Assembly: GCF_008386395.1 (NCBI RefSeq)
Contig: NZ_CP043761.1
Location: 2,604,001-2,668,000, forward strand
Reading direction: 5' to 3'
Source: Paenibacillus sp. 37
GTDB lineage: Bacteria > Bacillota > Bacilli > Paenibacillales > Paenibacillaceae
Length of the DNA stretch: 64,000 bases
In this document: piece by piece, positions 9,154 to 17,820 of the stretch
How the letters are laid out: every line of letters begins with the position of its first letter
Numbering within the stretch: position 1 is the stretch's first letter
Program-made: the position numbers and the translations under genes
Notes under the pieces: model-generated
Database searches by the model: none
Seen by the model: only the letters and a program-made list of their open reading frames with translations
Told to the model about the DNA's origin: nothing

Positions 9154-9429
9154 ATGGCAGGACGTATTTTAGTTACCCCAGAGCAGCTTGATCAGGTTTC
9201 CAACCAATTTAAACAAAGCGGTGAGCAAAGTCAGCAAATCGTATCTACATTGACTCAATCCATCACAAGCATGGAAGGACAATGGGAAGGTATGACAAAG
9301 CAACGCTTCTTCCAAGAGTTCCAAGAAGCTAGCAAACAAATGCAATCATTCGTTCAAACGCTGAACAGCATCAGCGCTGAACTTACAGCTATTGCTAACA
9401 AATTCCGTACAGCTGACCAAGCTCGTTAA
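9154..9429 (+). CDS. WXG100 family type VII secretion substrate, EsxA-like
   Basis: The 91-residue product is a canonical WXG100 protein: two helices joined by the turn QWEGMTKQ containing the WxG triplet, no signal peptide and no cysteines. Such proteins are exported by EssC-type ATPases as helical-hairpin dimers and help secretion of larger substrates. ATG 9154 is preceded by AAGGAGG at ideal spacing. The gene has its own promoter (9078) and its own strong terminator (9514), so it can be made in excess over the machine. Codon choice (many CAA, GCT and ACA codons) looks adapted to high expression. Confidence 0.93.
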   Translation: MAGRILVTPEQLDQVSNQFKQSGEQSQQIVSTLTQSITSMEGQWEGMTKQRFFQEFQEASKQMQSFVQTLNSISAELTAIANKFRTADQAR

Positions 9430-9513
9430 TCTGCTTTACATAGATCAGGCCGATGTGAAGTCTGATTTCGTCCTGAATTATAGGTGGATAGCAAGCTGAA
9501 GATGTACAACTAC

Positions 9514-9552
9514 AGCAAAAACCGGGCGTTGTCACAACACCCGGTTTTTGCT
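9514..9552 (+). terminator. strong terminator after the WXG100 gene
   Basis: AGCAAAAACCGGGCGTTG pairs with CAACACCCGGTTTTTGCT around a three-base loop. The near-perfect 18-base stem separates the WXG100 gene from the kinase-like gene downstream. Confidence 0.88.
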
Positions 9553-9587
9553 GCAACTATGACACTAGGACAGAGAGAGGGATAAGC

Positions 9588-11663
9588 ATGTCTTTTCAAC
9601 CAAATCCCGGGGATGAAGTGGTGATTAACGACATTGCCTATACGATTGGGCAACATCCGGCAGCGCCGGGTCTGGCTTATGCCCAAGCCGGAAGGCAGGG
9701 GATTGTTTATCAGTTAATACCCCGTAATGGTTCCGTTCATGGGGCCAAAGCACTAAAAGTCTTTTTTCCTAAATTCCGTATTCCGGCTATGGTATATCAG
9801 TCTGAGCATATGGAGTCTTATAGTGAACTGCCAGGTTTGCAGGTATGCAAGCGTGATGTGCTCACTCCGGAAAGAAACGGAGCGCTCATTGGAAAACATC
9901 CCGATCTGTTATATGCGGTGTTGATGCCATGGGTGCAAGGTCAGACCTGGTTCGATGTGATCAGTGATCAGAGACAGTTGACGGCTGAAGAGAGCTTGAA
10001 GCTGGCCAGAGCACTTGCTGGAACAGGTTCGGCTATGGAACAACGTGGACTGGCTCATTGCGATATGTCCGCTCCCAATGTAATGATTCCGTTTTTTTCC
10101 GAAGTGGAGAACCTGGGGAAGACGTCTGCGGTAGAACTTGTGGATGTCGAGCAGATGTACGGTTCCAAGATGGATCGTCCGGATGCCCTGCTTGCCGGGT
10201 CACCCGGTTATGCAGCCCATCGAACAGTGCACAGCGGTTTGTGGAGTTCATATGCTGACCGATTTGCAGGAGCTGTTATCATTGCTGAAATGTTAAGCTG
10301 GTCAGACCCTGTGATTGTAGAGAAGGCGTGGGGCGAAAGTTATTTTGACCAGCATGAAATGCAAACAGTGAGTGAACGGTATTATGCGATGCGGGAGTCC
10401 CTTGAGAAGCGTTGGGGTTCCAAACTGTCAGATCTGTTCATTCGAGCTTGGGAAAGTCACGATTTGAGCAGCTGTCCGACGTTTGGTGAGTGGTATGTTG
10501 CATTGGCTGCGGTAAACGTGGATCAGGCCAATGCGGCGGTTGCTGCGACATCGGAAGAAGCAGCTACCAATTCGTCCGAAGCTGATGTGAATCTGAAAAA
10601 GAGCTCAAAACCAGTAAATGAACCGGTGAATACGCAAGACGGGAACCGTCCCCAAACGCCGCACTCTCCAGATCAGGAAGCGGTTGTGAATCGTCTGTTC
10701 CTGCAAGCAAGAGCCCTGGAGGATGAAGATAAACCGGCTGCAGCACTGGAAGTGTACCGCTCTCTTTATCATTTTATTCCTCATAACAGCGCGATGCAGA
10801 TGGAAGTCGAGGCTGCAATCAAGGAACTGGATGCCAAGCTTAATCCAAAAGAAGACACAGACAAGCCCGTACCTGTGCCATTCTACAGATCCAAAAAGTT
10901 CATGATTTCCTCCGCTGTGCTTATTGTATTGCTGGCAGGTGGCGTGCCAACGGTCAAAATACTCGCCGATCAGGCAGAGGTAAAACAGAAAGAACAGCTG
11001 GAAGCCACACGACTGGCAGATATCAAAGCTGCGGAAGAGGCGGAAGCAGCAAAGGCAGCTGCGCTCAAACAGCAGGAAGAACAAGAGAAACAAAAGGCCG
11101 CAGATGCTGCAAAACTGGACGCAGAGGAAAAGAAAAAGCTCGCTGAAGCCAAGCAGAAGGCAGCTGATGCAAAGAAAAAAGAAGAAGAACGTAAGGCGTT
11201 ACAGGCCAAATACGACAAACAGGCGAAATATGAGGCCTTTCTGGTGAAGCAGGAGCAGCAGAAGAAAGAAGCTGCTAAGAGAGCACAGCAGGAGAAGTAC
11301 GATAAACAGGCAAAATATGAAGCTTATCTGGTCTGGAAAAAAGAGAATGATGCCAAGCTTGCAAAACAGGAAGCGGAGCGTAAAGCGGCAGCTGAAGTTA
11401 AACGTCAACAGGAGATTGCTCAGAAAGCAGCTCTGAAGAAAAAACGTGCCCAGAATGTGGTCACGCTGATTGCTCATTACAATAAGACGTATAACGCGCA
11501 AAAAGGCAGAAAAATTGAAAATGCGGAAGCGTATGCCCGTGATTTCAAAAATCTTTACAATACCGATGCTTCCTATTTCAAAGGTGTCGGCAAAGTGGCC
11601 GCTCGAATGAGCGCCATTAACAAATTCCTGAGCAACACTAATTATACGTTGCCCAACTTATAA
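9588..11663 (+). CDS. membrane protein with kinase-like domain, EssB/YukC-like position in the type VII locus
   Basis: The 691-residue protein has an N-terminal domain of about 300 residues with the protein kinase fold: AKALKVF holds the probable ATP-binding lysine, the catalytic loop is HCDMSAPNVM (His157, Asp159, Asn164) and LVDVEQ (Asp186) takes the place of the DFG motif. A linker follows, then one membrane segment (about 438-458), a very long Lys/Ala/Glu-rich coiled coil (about 465-620) and a small C-terminal domain. EssB/YukC of other Firmicutes also pairs a kinase-like cytoplasmic domain with one membrane helix, but is a pseudokinase. Here the catalytic residues look intact, so real kinase activity is possible. 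The next two genes encode a VWA protein and a PP2C phosphatase. Confidence 0.8.
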   Translation: MSFQPNPGDEVVINDIAYTIGQHPAAPGLAYAQAGRQGIVYQLIPRNGSVHGAKALKVFFPKFRIPAMVYQSEHMESYSELPGLQVCKRDVLTPERNGALIGKHPDLLYAVLMPWVQGQTWFDVISDQRQLTAEESLKLARALAGTGSAMEQRGLAHCDMSAPNVMIPFFSEVENLGKTSAVELVDVEQMYGSKMDRPDALLAGSPGYAAHRTVHSGLWSSYADRFAGAVIIAEMLSWSDPVIVEKAWGESYFDQHEMQTVSERYYAMRESLEKRWGSKLSDLFIRAWESHDLSSCPTFGEWYVALAAVNVDQANAAVAATSEEAATNSSEADVNLKKSSKPVNEPVNTQDGNRPQTPHSPDQEAVVNRLFLQARALEDEDKPAAALEVYRSLYHFIPHNSAMQMEVEAAIKELDAKLNPKEDTDKPVPVPFYRSKKFMISSAVLIVLLAGGVPTVKILADQAEVKQKEQLEATRLADIKAAEEAEAAKAAALKQQEEQEKQKAADAAKLDAEEKKKLAEAKQKAADAKKKEEERKALQAKYDKQAKYEAFLVKQEQQKKEAAKRAQQEKYDKQAKYEAYLVWKKENDAKLAKQEAERKAAAEVKRQQEIAQKAALKKKRAQNVVTLIAHYNKTYNAQKGRKIENAEAYARDFKNLYNTDASYFKGVGKVAARMSAINKFLSNTNYTLPNL

Positions 11664-11695
11664 ATAACGTGAACGATGGAGGTGACCCACCCTAG

Positions 11696-12448
11696 ATGAA
11701 CTACACGATTCAAGCATCACAGCGTACACCTGCACTTATTATATATTTAATTGATATTAGCGCCTCCATGAACATGGTTCTGGAAAATCGTCGACGGATT
11801 GACGTCGTCTATGATGCCCTATCTCTCGCGATCCGCCAAATGGTATTTCGCTCTACCAAGGGAAATCGTCTGACACCTCGCTATCGTATAGCCATATTGG
11901 CTTACAGCGATGATGTATATGACTTGTTGAACGGAATCAAAGGGATTGACGAGATCGCTGCAGTTGGTTCTTTGCCTGACCTGACTCCGAGACGCTTTTC
12001 CGATTCTGCGAAGGCTTTTCTACAGGCGGAAAAGATTCTACAGGCCGAAATTCCGAATATGCAGGATTGTCCTGCGCCACTTGTATGCCACATGACCGAT
12101 GGGGTAGCCACAGGTGAAGATCCCGAACCTATTGCAAAAAGAATTATGGGTATGAGTGTACCAGACGGCAATGTACTGGTGGAAAATATTTTTATATCCG
12201 ATCATCTGCTGGAAGGTCCAATTGCTGAACCCAGAAGATGGAAGGGAATCTCTTCGGAAACGAATCTACAGGATGAGCATGGAGAGAAGCTGCGGAATAT
12301 GTCATCCGTCCTGCCCGAAAGTTATCGGGAAATGCTTGTTGAAGCTGATTATTTGCTTGCACCCGGTGCACTCATGATGCTGCCAGGTACCTGTGCAGAA
12401 TTGGTATCAATCGGGTTCCAGATGTCCGCTGCTACGCCTGTTAGATAG
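11696..12448 (+). CDS. von Willebrand factor type A (VWA) domain protein, TerY-like
   Basis: The 250-residue protein is a single VWA domain with the metal-binding MIDAS motif DISAS (Asp20, Ser22, Ser24) and a later MTDG segment that would supply another metal ligand. There is no signal peptide, so it is probably cytoplasmic and mediates metal-dependent protein contacts. It lies between the kinase-like protein and the PP2C phosphatase. The same trio (VWA, kinase, PP2C) is known from TerY-type stress modules, and that parallel is the basis for the TerY-like label. The start follows GGAGGTGACCCACCCTAG, so the spacing is a little long. Confidence 0.8.
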   Translation: MNYTIQASQRTPALIIYLIDISASMNMVLENRRRIDVVYDALSLAIRQMVFRSTKGNRLTPRYRIAILAYSDDVYDLLNGIKGIDEIAAVGSLPDLTPRRFSDSAKAFLQAEKILQAEIPNMQDCPAPLVCHMTDGVATGEDPEPIAKRIMGMSVPDGNVLVENIFISDHLLEGPIAEPRRWKGISSETNLQDEHGEKLRNMSSVLPESYREMLVEADYLLAPGALMMLPGTCAELVSIGFQMSAATPVR

Positions 12449-12458
12449 GAGGGGAATC

Positions 12459-13301
12459 ATGAGAGCGATGCGTTTGGCAACATTGTCTGCTGGAGATAAG
12501 GGGGGCCATGCCGAGCAACGGCATGGCAACTTTCGCTATGTTAGTGTACAGACGGGAGAACAGCCACTAACCCGCTATCAGGGTACATTTAAGTGCAGAT
12601 ATGGTTATGGCAGAGCGGCTGAGACGGTACATCAGGGAGATACCGGACAGGACTTTGCTGCGGTACGTATGAAAGGAAATATCTGCAATTTTGTATTGTG
12701 TGATGGGGTAGGCATGAGTTACCTGGGCGATTTTGCAGCGCGTTTTCTGGGGAATGCTTTGCTGGATTGGTTGGAAACGACGCAACACCCGACAGAAGAG
12801 GGCGTGGAGCGTCTTCTCCATGATCTAACCCTTCCTGCATCTCAGCAGTTGGAGAAATTACAGCCACTGGAAAGTTCCCCTTTGTTGCTGCGTGAAGTGT
12901 TGATGGAAAAGCGAAGTCGGGGCAGTCAGGCCATGTATGTGTGTGGACGGATCGAGCTTACGGGAGGTGGCCGCAAAAGCCGTGTATGGTTAGCGTGGCA
13001 AGGAGATTCCCGTATTCGCCTTTGGCGTAATGGTCAGGAACAGTCTGAATTATTTCAGACTCACTGCAAGACAAATGAGCGTTGGTCTACACTTGAAGGG
13101 CCTGTTGGTGGTAAGCCGCACATCTGCGAGATGAAAGGGTCGGCAGGAGATTCACTGCGACTCCAGTTATATACGGATGGACTGAACGACCTGGATGCCA
13201 TTCAAGCCTATGTCCCGGATGAACACATTCAGGTACTGCTGGATGCTACACATACCGGCGGACTTGAAGATGATGCCGCTTTCATTGAGCTGGAATGGTG
13301 A
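12459..13301 (+). CDS. PP2C-family serine/threonine protein phosphatase
   Basis: The 280-residue product carries the aspartate motifs of metal-dependent PP2C phosphatases: GDTGQDFAAV, VLCDGVG, GDSRIRL, YTDGLND and a final DDAAFIELEW. PP2C enzymes remove phosphate from serine or threonine and counteract Hanks-type kinases; here the likely target is the kinase-like membrane protein encoded two genes upstream, or its substrates. ATG 12459 is preceded by AGGAGGGG; the open frame extends further upstream, but without such a site and into the end of the VWA gene. It is the last clear gene of the type VII cluster. Confidence 0.85.
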   Translation: MRAMRLATLSAGDKGGHAEQRHGNFRYVSVQTGEQPLTRYQGTFKCRYGYGRAAETVHQGDTGQDFAAVRMKGNICNFVLCDGVGMSYLGDFAARFLGNALLDWLETTQHPTEEGVERLLHDLTLPASQQLEKLQPLESSPLLLREVLMEKRSRGSQAMYVCGRIELTGGGRKSRVWLAWQGDSRIRLWRNGQEQSELFQTHCKTNERWSTLEGPVGGKPHICEMKGSAGDSLRLQLYTDGLNDLDAIQAYVPDEHIQVLLDATHTGGLEDDAAFIELEW

Positions 13302-13486
13302 GTGCGGGATATCAAGTTGTGGATCGATCCTGCTGAAGCTGTGACAGCGGCGAAGATCAACTGTGAAAAAACTTGTTGATGTTGATTTAAAAGACACTCT
13401 TTTTGGGTAATCTTGTGAAGAATTGGCTAATGAAAGCTTGAATGTACATTCTTACATAATTGCTAATCAAAGGAGTGGAATGGATA

Positions 13487-14293
13487 ATGACACAACATAA
13501 CGGTAAGTCACGGTTCCAAGGCAAGGTTGCGATTATTACCGGAGCAGGCTCCGGGATTGGGAAAGCCACTGCGGTCAAGCTGGCTAAAGAGGGTGCACAT
13601 GTTGCATTGTTTGATCTGGTGAATGATCGGATCTCGGAAACGGAAGCAGAGATTAATGCGCTGCACCCCGGTGCGGCAAGAGCATTTGATGTAGACATTT
13701 CTGACCCGGCACGTGTGGAAAAGGCTGTACTGGAAACCGTTGAGTTATTCGGTGGTTTGGATATCGTTTTTGCCAATGCGGGCATTAACGGAGTATCGGC
13801 ACCCATTGAGGAAATTCAGGTTGAAGATTGGCAACAGATTATTACAACCAACCTGAATGGTACATTTTTCACCGTAAAATATGCTTTGCCTCACGTTAAG
13901 AAACGGGGTGGCGGCAGCATTATCATTACAAGTTCGATTAACGGCAATCAACGCTTCTCAAGCTTTGGCATGTCGGCGTACAGCACGTCCAAGGCAGGAC
14001 AGGTTGCTTTTGCCAAGATGGCTGCGCTTGAACTGGCGAAGTTCAAGATACGTGTGAACGTAATCTGCCCAGGAGCGATTGCGACAAATATCGATCAAAG
14101 TACGGTCAAAACGGATGATCTGCAACAGATCATTATTCCGATGGAGTTCCCGGAAGGACAGCAACCACTTGCGGACGGGCCGGGTCAGCCGGAACATGTT
14201 GCCGATCTGGTAAGTTTCCTCGCATCGTCCGAATCCAGACATATTACGGGAGCAGAGATCGTCATTGATGGTGCCGAATCATTGCTCAGCTAA
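13487..14293 (+). CDS. short-chain dehydrogenase/reductase (SDR)
   Basis: The 268-residue protein is a classical SDR oxidoreductase. It shows the Rossmann dinucleotide motif TGAGSGIG near the N-terminus, the NAG motif, and the catalytic Ser and YxxxK (ITSSI, YSTSK). The acidic FDL at the end of the second strand suggests preference for NAD(H). The substrate is unknown; sequence style is that of the 3-oxoacyl-ACP reductase/glucose dehydrogenase-like group. ATG 13487 follows AAAGGAGTGG with suitable spacing. The gene stands alone and is followed by a terminator at 14353. Confidence 0.9.
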   Translation: MTQHNGKSRFQGKVAIITGAGSGIGKATAVKLAKEGAHVALFDLVNDRISETEAEINALHPGAARAFDVDISDPARVEKAVLETVELFGGLDIVFANAGINGVSAPIEEIQVEDWQQIITTNLNGTFFTVKYALPHVKKRGGGSIIITSSINGNQRFSSFGMSAYSTSKAGQVAFAKMAALELAKFKIRVNVICPGAIATNIDQSTVKTDDLQQIIIPMEFPEGQQPLADGPGQPEHVADLVSFLASSESRHITGAEIVIDGAESLLS

Positions 14294-14352
14294 GTGAGCA
14301 TTCTGGATAAATTTCATTTTTACTAAGGCGTGTCTTAGGGTGTGTCTGCGAT

Positions 14353-14379
14353 AGTCGTTCCTCTGGAACGGCTTTTTTT
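14353..14379 (+). terminator. rho-independent terminator after SDR gene
   Basis: GTCGTTCC-TCT-GGAACGGC forms a compact hairpin followed by seven T residues. Confidence 0.8.
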
Positions 14380-14446
14380 GTTATAATGCTAACATTCGAA
14401 TAGAGATACTGAAGAGCAGTATGGTACATTCATTAGGAGCGATCAT

Positions 14447-16966
14447 ATGCATATAGAGTTACCGATACAAGAGGTTATTCCTGAGTTAAGACAGTTATTT
14501 CGGGATCAAGATACAGGTGTGTTAATTGCAGAGCCAGGAGCGGGAAAAACGACTGTTGTACCGCTGGCTTTGCTGGAGGAGCCGTGGGTTGCGGGACGGA
14601 AAATCATTATGCTGGAACCTCGAAGGCTGGCTGCGCGTTCGGCTGCATCGAGACTGGCGGCTACACTAGGGGAAAAGGCGGGTCAGACTGTAGGATATCG
14701 TGTACGCATGGATACCCGGGTGAGTCAGGCGACGCGTATTGAAGTTGTGACGGAAGGCGTATTGACCCGAATGTTGCAGCAGGATCAGGGACTTGAAGAC
14801 ACGGCGATGATTATATTCGATGAATTCCATGAGCGTCACTTACATGGGGATTTGGGTTTGGCTCTGGCATTGGAATCCCGAGCGATGTTACGTCCAGACT
14901 TGAAATTGCTGGTGATGTCGGCGACCCTCGATTCTGTTCCCGTCTGTGCATTGCTTGGCGAAGGTACAAAATCAATTCACTGTCCCGGGCGAACGTTTCC
15001 GGTGGAAACACGATATGTATCGAGACCAACAGCCATGCCACTGGAACAATTCACGGCTCAGACGGTGCACAGGGCATTAGCCGAACAGGAGGGGGACGTG
15101 CTTGTTTTCCTTCCTGGCGCAAAAGAGATACATCGTACAGAACGGGAGTTATGGAATGGTTCTCTTCCCGAACATGTGAAAGTTCATTCCCTGTATGGCA
15201 GTATGCCCGTGGAACAACAGGATGAGGCCATACGCCCGGCAGCTGAGGGCTCGCGCAAGGTGGTCTTGTCCACCTCCATTGCGGAATCCAGTCTCACACT
15301 CGCTGGAGTTAAGATTGTGGTGGATGCAGGGCTAAGTCGTGCATCGGCATTTTCGCCGCGCACGGGCATGAGCCGGCTTGTAACCCTGCCGGTGTCCAAG
15401 GCGTCAGCCGATCAACGGCGGGGTCGTGCAGGGCGAATTGCCCCGGGGGTGTGTTACCGGCTATGGAGCGAGGAGGTTCATGGGGGGCTGCCTGAGGCAG
15501 CTCGCCCGGAGATCACCTCCGCGGATCTTGCGCCGCTGGCGTTGGAGCTTGCCGTCTGGGGTGTCCAGTCCCCAGCAGAGCTGCAATGGCTGGACACCCC
15601 GCCTGACGCCGCCTACGGCCAGGCACAGGCGTTGCTGCGCCAGCTGGGCGGCCTGGACGACGCAGGCCGCATCACGCCCTTCGGGCGGCGGATGAACACG
15701 CTTGGCGTGCATCCGCGACTGGCCAGCATGCTGCTCCGCGCGGCGGAGCTTGGGCTGGCCAGCTACGCCAGCATGCTGGCGGCACTGCTGCAGGAGCCTG
15801 CCGGCCTCCGCAGCAGTGGCAGTGCGAGCGCGGGCACGGACCTCCGCCCGCGCGTAGAGGCGCTGCTGACCGCGGACAGCAGCGGTATGCCGCAAGCGGC
15901 AGCGGCTGTCGCAGACGGCGGGGCCGTGCGGCGCATGCTCCAGGAGAGCCGCCAGCTGCGCTCGGCGCTCGGCCCGGCGGCCGATCCGGTAAGGCCGGAT
16001 GAGGACAGCTGCGGATTGCTGCTGTCCTTCGCCTATCCGGACCGGATCGGGCAACGCCGGGAGGACGGCCGCTATCTGCTGAGCAGCGGCCGCGGCGTAC
16101 GGCTCGCAGCGACAGAATCGCTGAGCCGTTCAGCGTATCTGGTCGCAGCCGAGGCAGACGACCAGGGCGCAGATGCGCGCATCCTGCTGGCTGCGCCGTT
16201 GCAGGAGCAGACATTGTTACAGGCAGGTCAGTACTTGCTTCACAATGAAGTGCAAGTGGCCTGGGATTCCAACACTCGCAGCGTGCGAGCACATAAGAGA
16301 CTTCGTATTGGAGCCCTTGTGATGAAAGAGAGCAGTATTGCACAGCCACCTGAAGATCAGGTGTTGGAAGCACTATTAACCGGAATTCGAATGGAAGGGC
16401 TGGATTGTCTGCCCTGGACAAAAACATCCAGACAACTTGCGGACAGGCTGCGGTTCCTGCATCTCCATGCACCTGAGTGGCCCGACCTGATCGAAGATGA
16501 TCTGACCGAAGAGTTGGCAGAACATCTTACCCCTTATCTGACAGGCATGCGTTCGGCAGCCGACCTGAAGAGATTGTCGATGCAAGATGTATTACTGGGT
16601 GGCCTGAGCTGGACGCAACGACAACAACTGGACGATGAAGCTCCGACGCATATACAGGTGCCCAGTGGTTCGCGTATTCCCGTGGACTACAGTCGTCCAG
16701 AGGACCCGGCGCTGGCGGTAAGATTACAGGAGATGTTTGGACAACAGGAGACACCGCGTATAGCGGGTGGGCGAGTCCCGTTGACAATCCACCTATTATC
16801 ACCGGCTCAGCGACCTGTACAGGTCACACGTGACTTGGCGAATTTCTGGCGAGAGACGTATTTTGACGTCAAAAAAGACCTGAAAGGTCGTTATCCGAAG
16901 CACTACTGGCCGGATAATCCACTTGAAGCGGTCGCCACAAATCGGGCCAAACCAAGGGGGAAATGA
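14447..16966 (+). CDS. hrpB: ATP-dependent helicase HrpB
   Basis: The 839-residue protein is a DEAH/RHA-type helicase of the HrpB family, with full length for the family. Motif I is AEPGAGKTT (Lys34), motif II is DEFH in IIFDEFHERH (about residue 125), motif III is SATLD, and motif VI is DQRRGRAGR. These are followed by the ratchet and HrpB-specific C-terminal region. HrpB proteins are cytoplasmic ATP-driven helicases; their substrates in Firmicutes are poorly known. ATG 14447 follows TAGGAGC. About 15.45-16.2 kb of the gene is strikingly GC-rich (about 70% by eye in several lines) compared with its own ends, which creates long spurious frames on the other strand. Confidence 0.93.
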   Translation: MHIELPIQEVIPELRQLFRDQDTGVLIAEPGAGKTTVVPLALLEEPWVAGRKIIMLEPRRLAARSAASRLAATLGEKAGQTVGYRVRMDTRVSQATRIEVVTEGVLTRMLQQDQGLEDTAMIIFDEFHERHLHGDLGLALALESRAMLRPDLKLLVMSATLDSVPVCALLGEGTKSIHCPGRTFPVETRYVSRPTAMPLEQFTAQTVHRALAEQEGDVLVFLPGAKEIHRTERELWNGSLPEHVKVHSLYGSMPVEQQDEAIRPAAEGSRKVVLSTSIAESSLTLAGVKIVVDAGLSRASAFSPRTGMSRLVTLPVSKASADQRRGRAGRIAPGVCYRLWSEEVHGGLPEAARPEITSADLAPLALELAVWGVQSPAELQWLDTPPDAAYGQAQALLRQLGGLDDAGRITPFGRRMNTLGVHPRLASMLLRAAELGLASYASMLAALLQEPAGLRSSGSASAGTDLRPRVEALLTADSSGMPQAAAAVADGGAVRRMLQESRQLRSALGPAADPVRPDEDSCGLLLSFAYPDRIGQRREDGRYLLSSGRGVRLAATESLSRSAYLVAAEADDQGADARILLAAPLQEQTLLQAGQYLLHNEVQVAWDSNTRSVRAHKRLRIGALVMKESSIAQPPEDQVLEALLTGIRMEGLDCLPWTKTSRQLADRLRFLHLHAPEWPDLIEDDLTEELAEHLTPYLTGMRSAADLKRLSMQDVLLGGLSWTQRQQLDDEAPTHIQVPSGSRIPVDYSRPEDPALAVRLQEMFGQQETPRIAGGRVPLTIHLLSPAQRPVQVTRDLANFWRETYFDVKKDLKGRYPKHYWPDNPLEAVATNRAKPRGK

Positions 16967-17143
16967 ATGAATGATTTCGTTTTTTCAGATATCAACGATT
17001 GGGTTCCCAAAGGGCGCTCTTCATCAGGCTCAGACTCTCCTGAACAACCTTAAGTTTTGTAGCTGACCGAATCATTCTCTGACTTAAAGAATCATCCTCT
17101 AACCAGGACGTGTCTCAAAACTCACTAACATGCAACTTTTACT

Positions 17144-17198
17144 GCCTTTTCGACCCATGTTAGTCACTTTGCCTTTTCGCTCCATGCTGCGTTACTTT
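17144..17198. repeat. tandem repeat of about 27 bases
   Basis: GCCTTTTCGACCCATG at 17144 and GCCTTTTCGCTCCATG at 17171 begin two adjacent units of 27 and 28 bases that both end in a T-rich ACTTT. Confidence 0.7.
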
Positions 17199-17423
17199 CT
17201 CCTTGACGTGCTCCGGCACGCCTACCAAAAACATCCGGCATGGAACGAGAATCCAGCAAAATCTGCTTCTATTGAGGTTGAAGTCGCGCCCCAGAGCGTG
17301 TCCTCAACCTGCCGAAAGCCGGAGTGTAACTGAACGTGCCGGGGGCTGAACATGGATCAGAATCATGGAGCGGAGCGCTAACGAACTTGTGACGTCTTAT
17401 TCAGCGACTTAAAAGCGCCCGCA

Positions 17424-17576
17424 GTAATCTAAGGAATCTGAAACACGCTATATTTGAATAACCAGCCGTTTAAAACGGGTTTTTCAGGTGATTTTGGTTA
17501 ATAACGTGTCTCATGTTCCTTACAAACTAAAATGAGGACCCGAAGGCTAAATAAGACGTCCTCGGTTCCTTAGAAA
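17424..17576. repeat. related inverted and direct repeat units
   Basis: The unit ACGTGTCTCATGTTCCTTAC at 17504 recurs in diverged form at 17556 (ACGTCCTCGGTTCCTTAG) and in inverted orientation at 17424-17447 (TCTAAGGAATCTGAAACACG). The inverted pair could fold into a long stem in RNA. Confidence 0.55.
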
Positions 17577-17754
17577 ATCGCCAGGATCAGGCAACTTGTA
17601 ATTCAAGATGTTTTGGACGCCCACGTCCTTCAACGTAGAGCATGCCTGACAACGTATTACATGCCTGAGTTGAACGCATACTCTGATGAGGATTAAAAAG
17701 GAGTGAACCTCAGCGTTTTTTTACTATCAGCACATACGATATTGACTTGCAAGC

Positions 17755-17779
17755 GTTTGAAAGAAACGAAGGCGGGTAA
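17755..17779 (+). promoter_or_regulatory. candidate SigB-type promoter
   Basis: GTTTGA at 17755-17760 and GGGTAA at 17774-17779 are 13 bases apart, matching the GTTTAA-N12-15-GGGTAT pattern of the general stress sigma factor. It lies about 40 bases ahead of a general stress protein gene. The left half also overlaps a weak cre-like sequence (TGCAAGCGTTTGAA). Confidence 0.5.
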
Positions 17780-17820
17780 TAACATAACGAACCACTCAAT
17801 CAGATGAGGAGGGATTCATT

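Larger units (their letters stand above)
16967..17754. other. non-coding region with internal repeats
   Basis: Nearly 790 bases lack a convincing gene. The stretch holds a tandem repeat at 17144-17198, a hairpin with a T run around 17465-17485 and a set of related direct and inverted 20-25-base units at 17424-17576. A short frame at 17130-17333 has no ribosome binding site and is built on the tandem repeat. The stretch looks like an interspersed repeat element or mobile element remnant. Confidence 0.55.

Noticed and set aside
15461..16472. Long minus-strand open frames inside hrpB
   Set aside because: They exist only because the region is very GC-rich; they have low-complexity Arg/Ala/Pro products and no ribosome binding site, and they lie opposite an intact conserved helicase.
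17130..17333. 67-codon frame in the non-coding region behind hrpB
   Set aside because: It is built on the tandem repeat, lacks a ribosome binding site and has no recognisable product.
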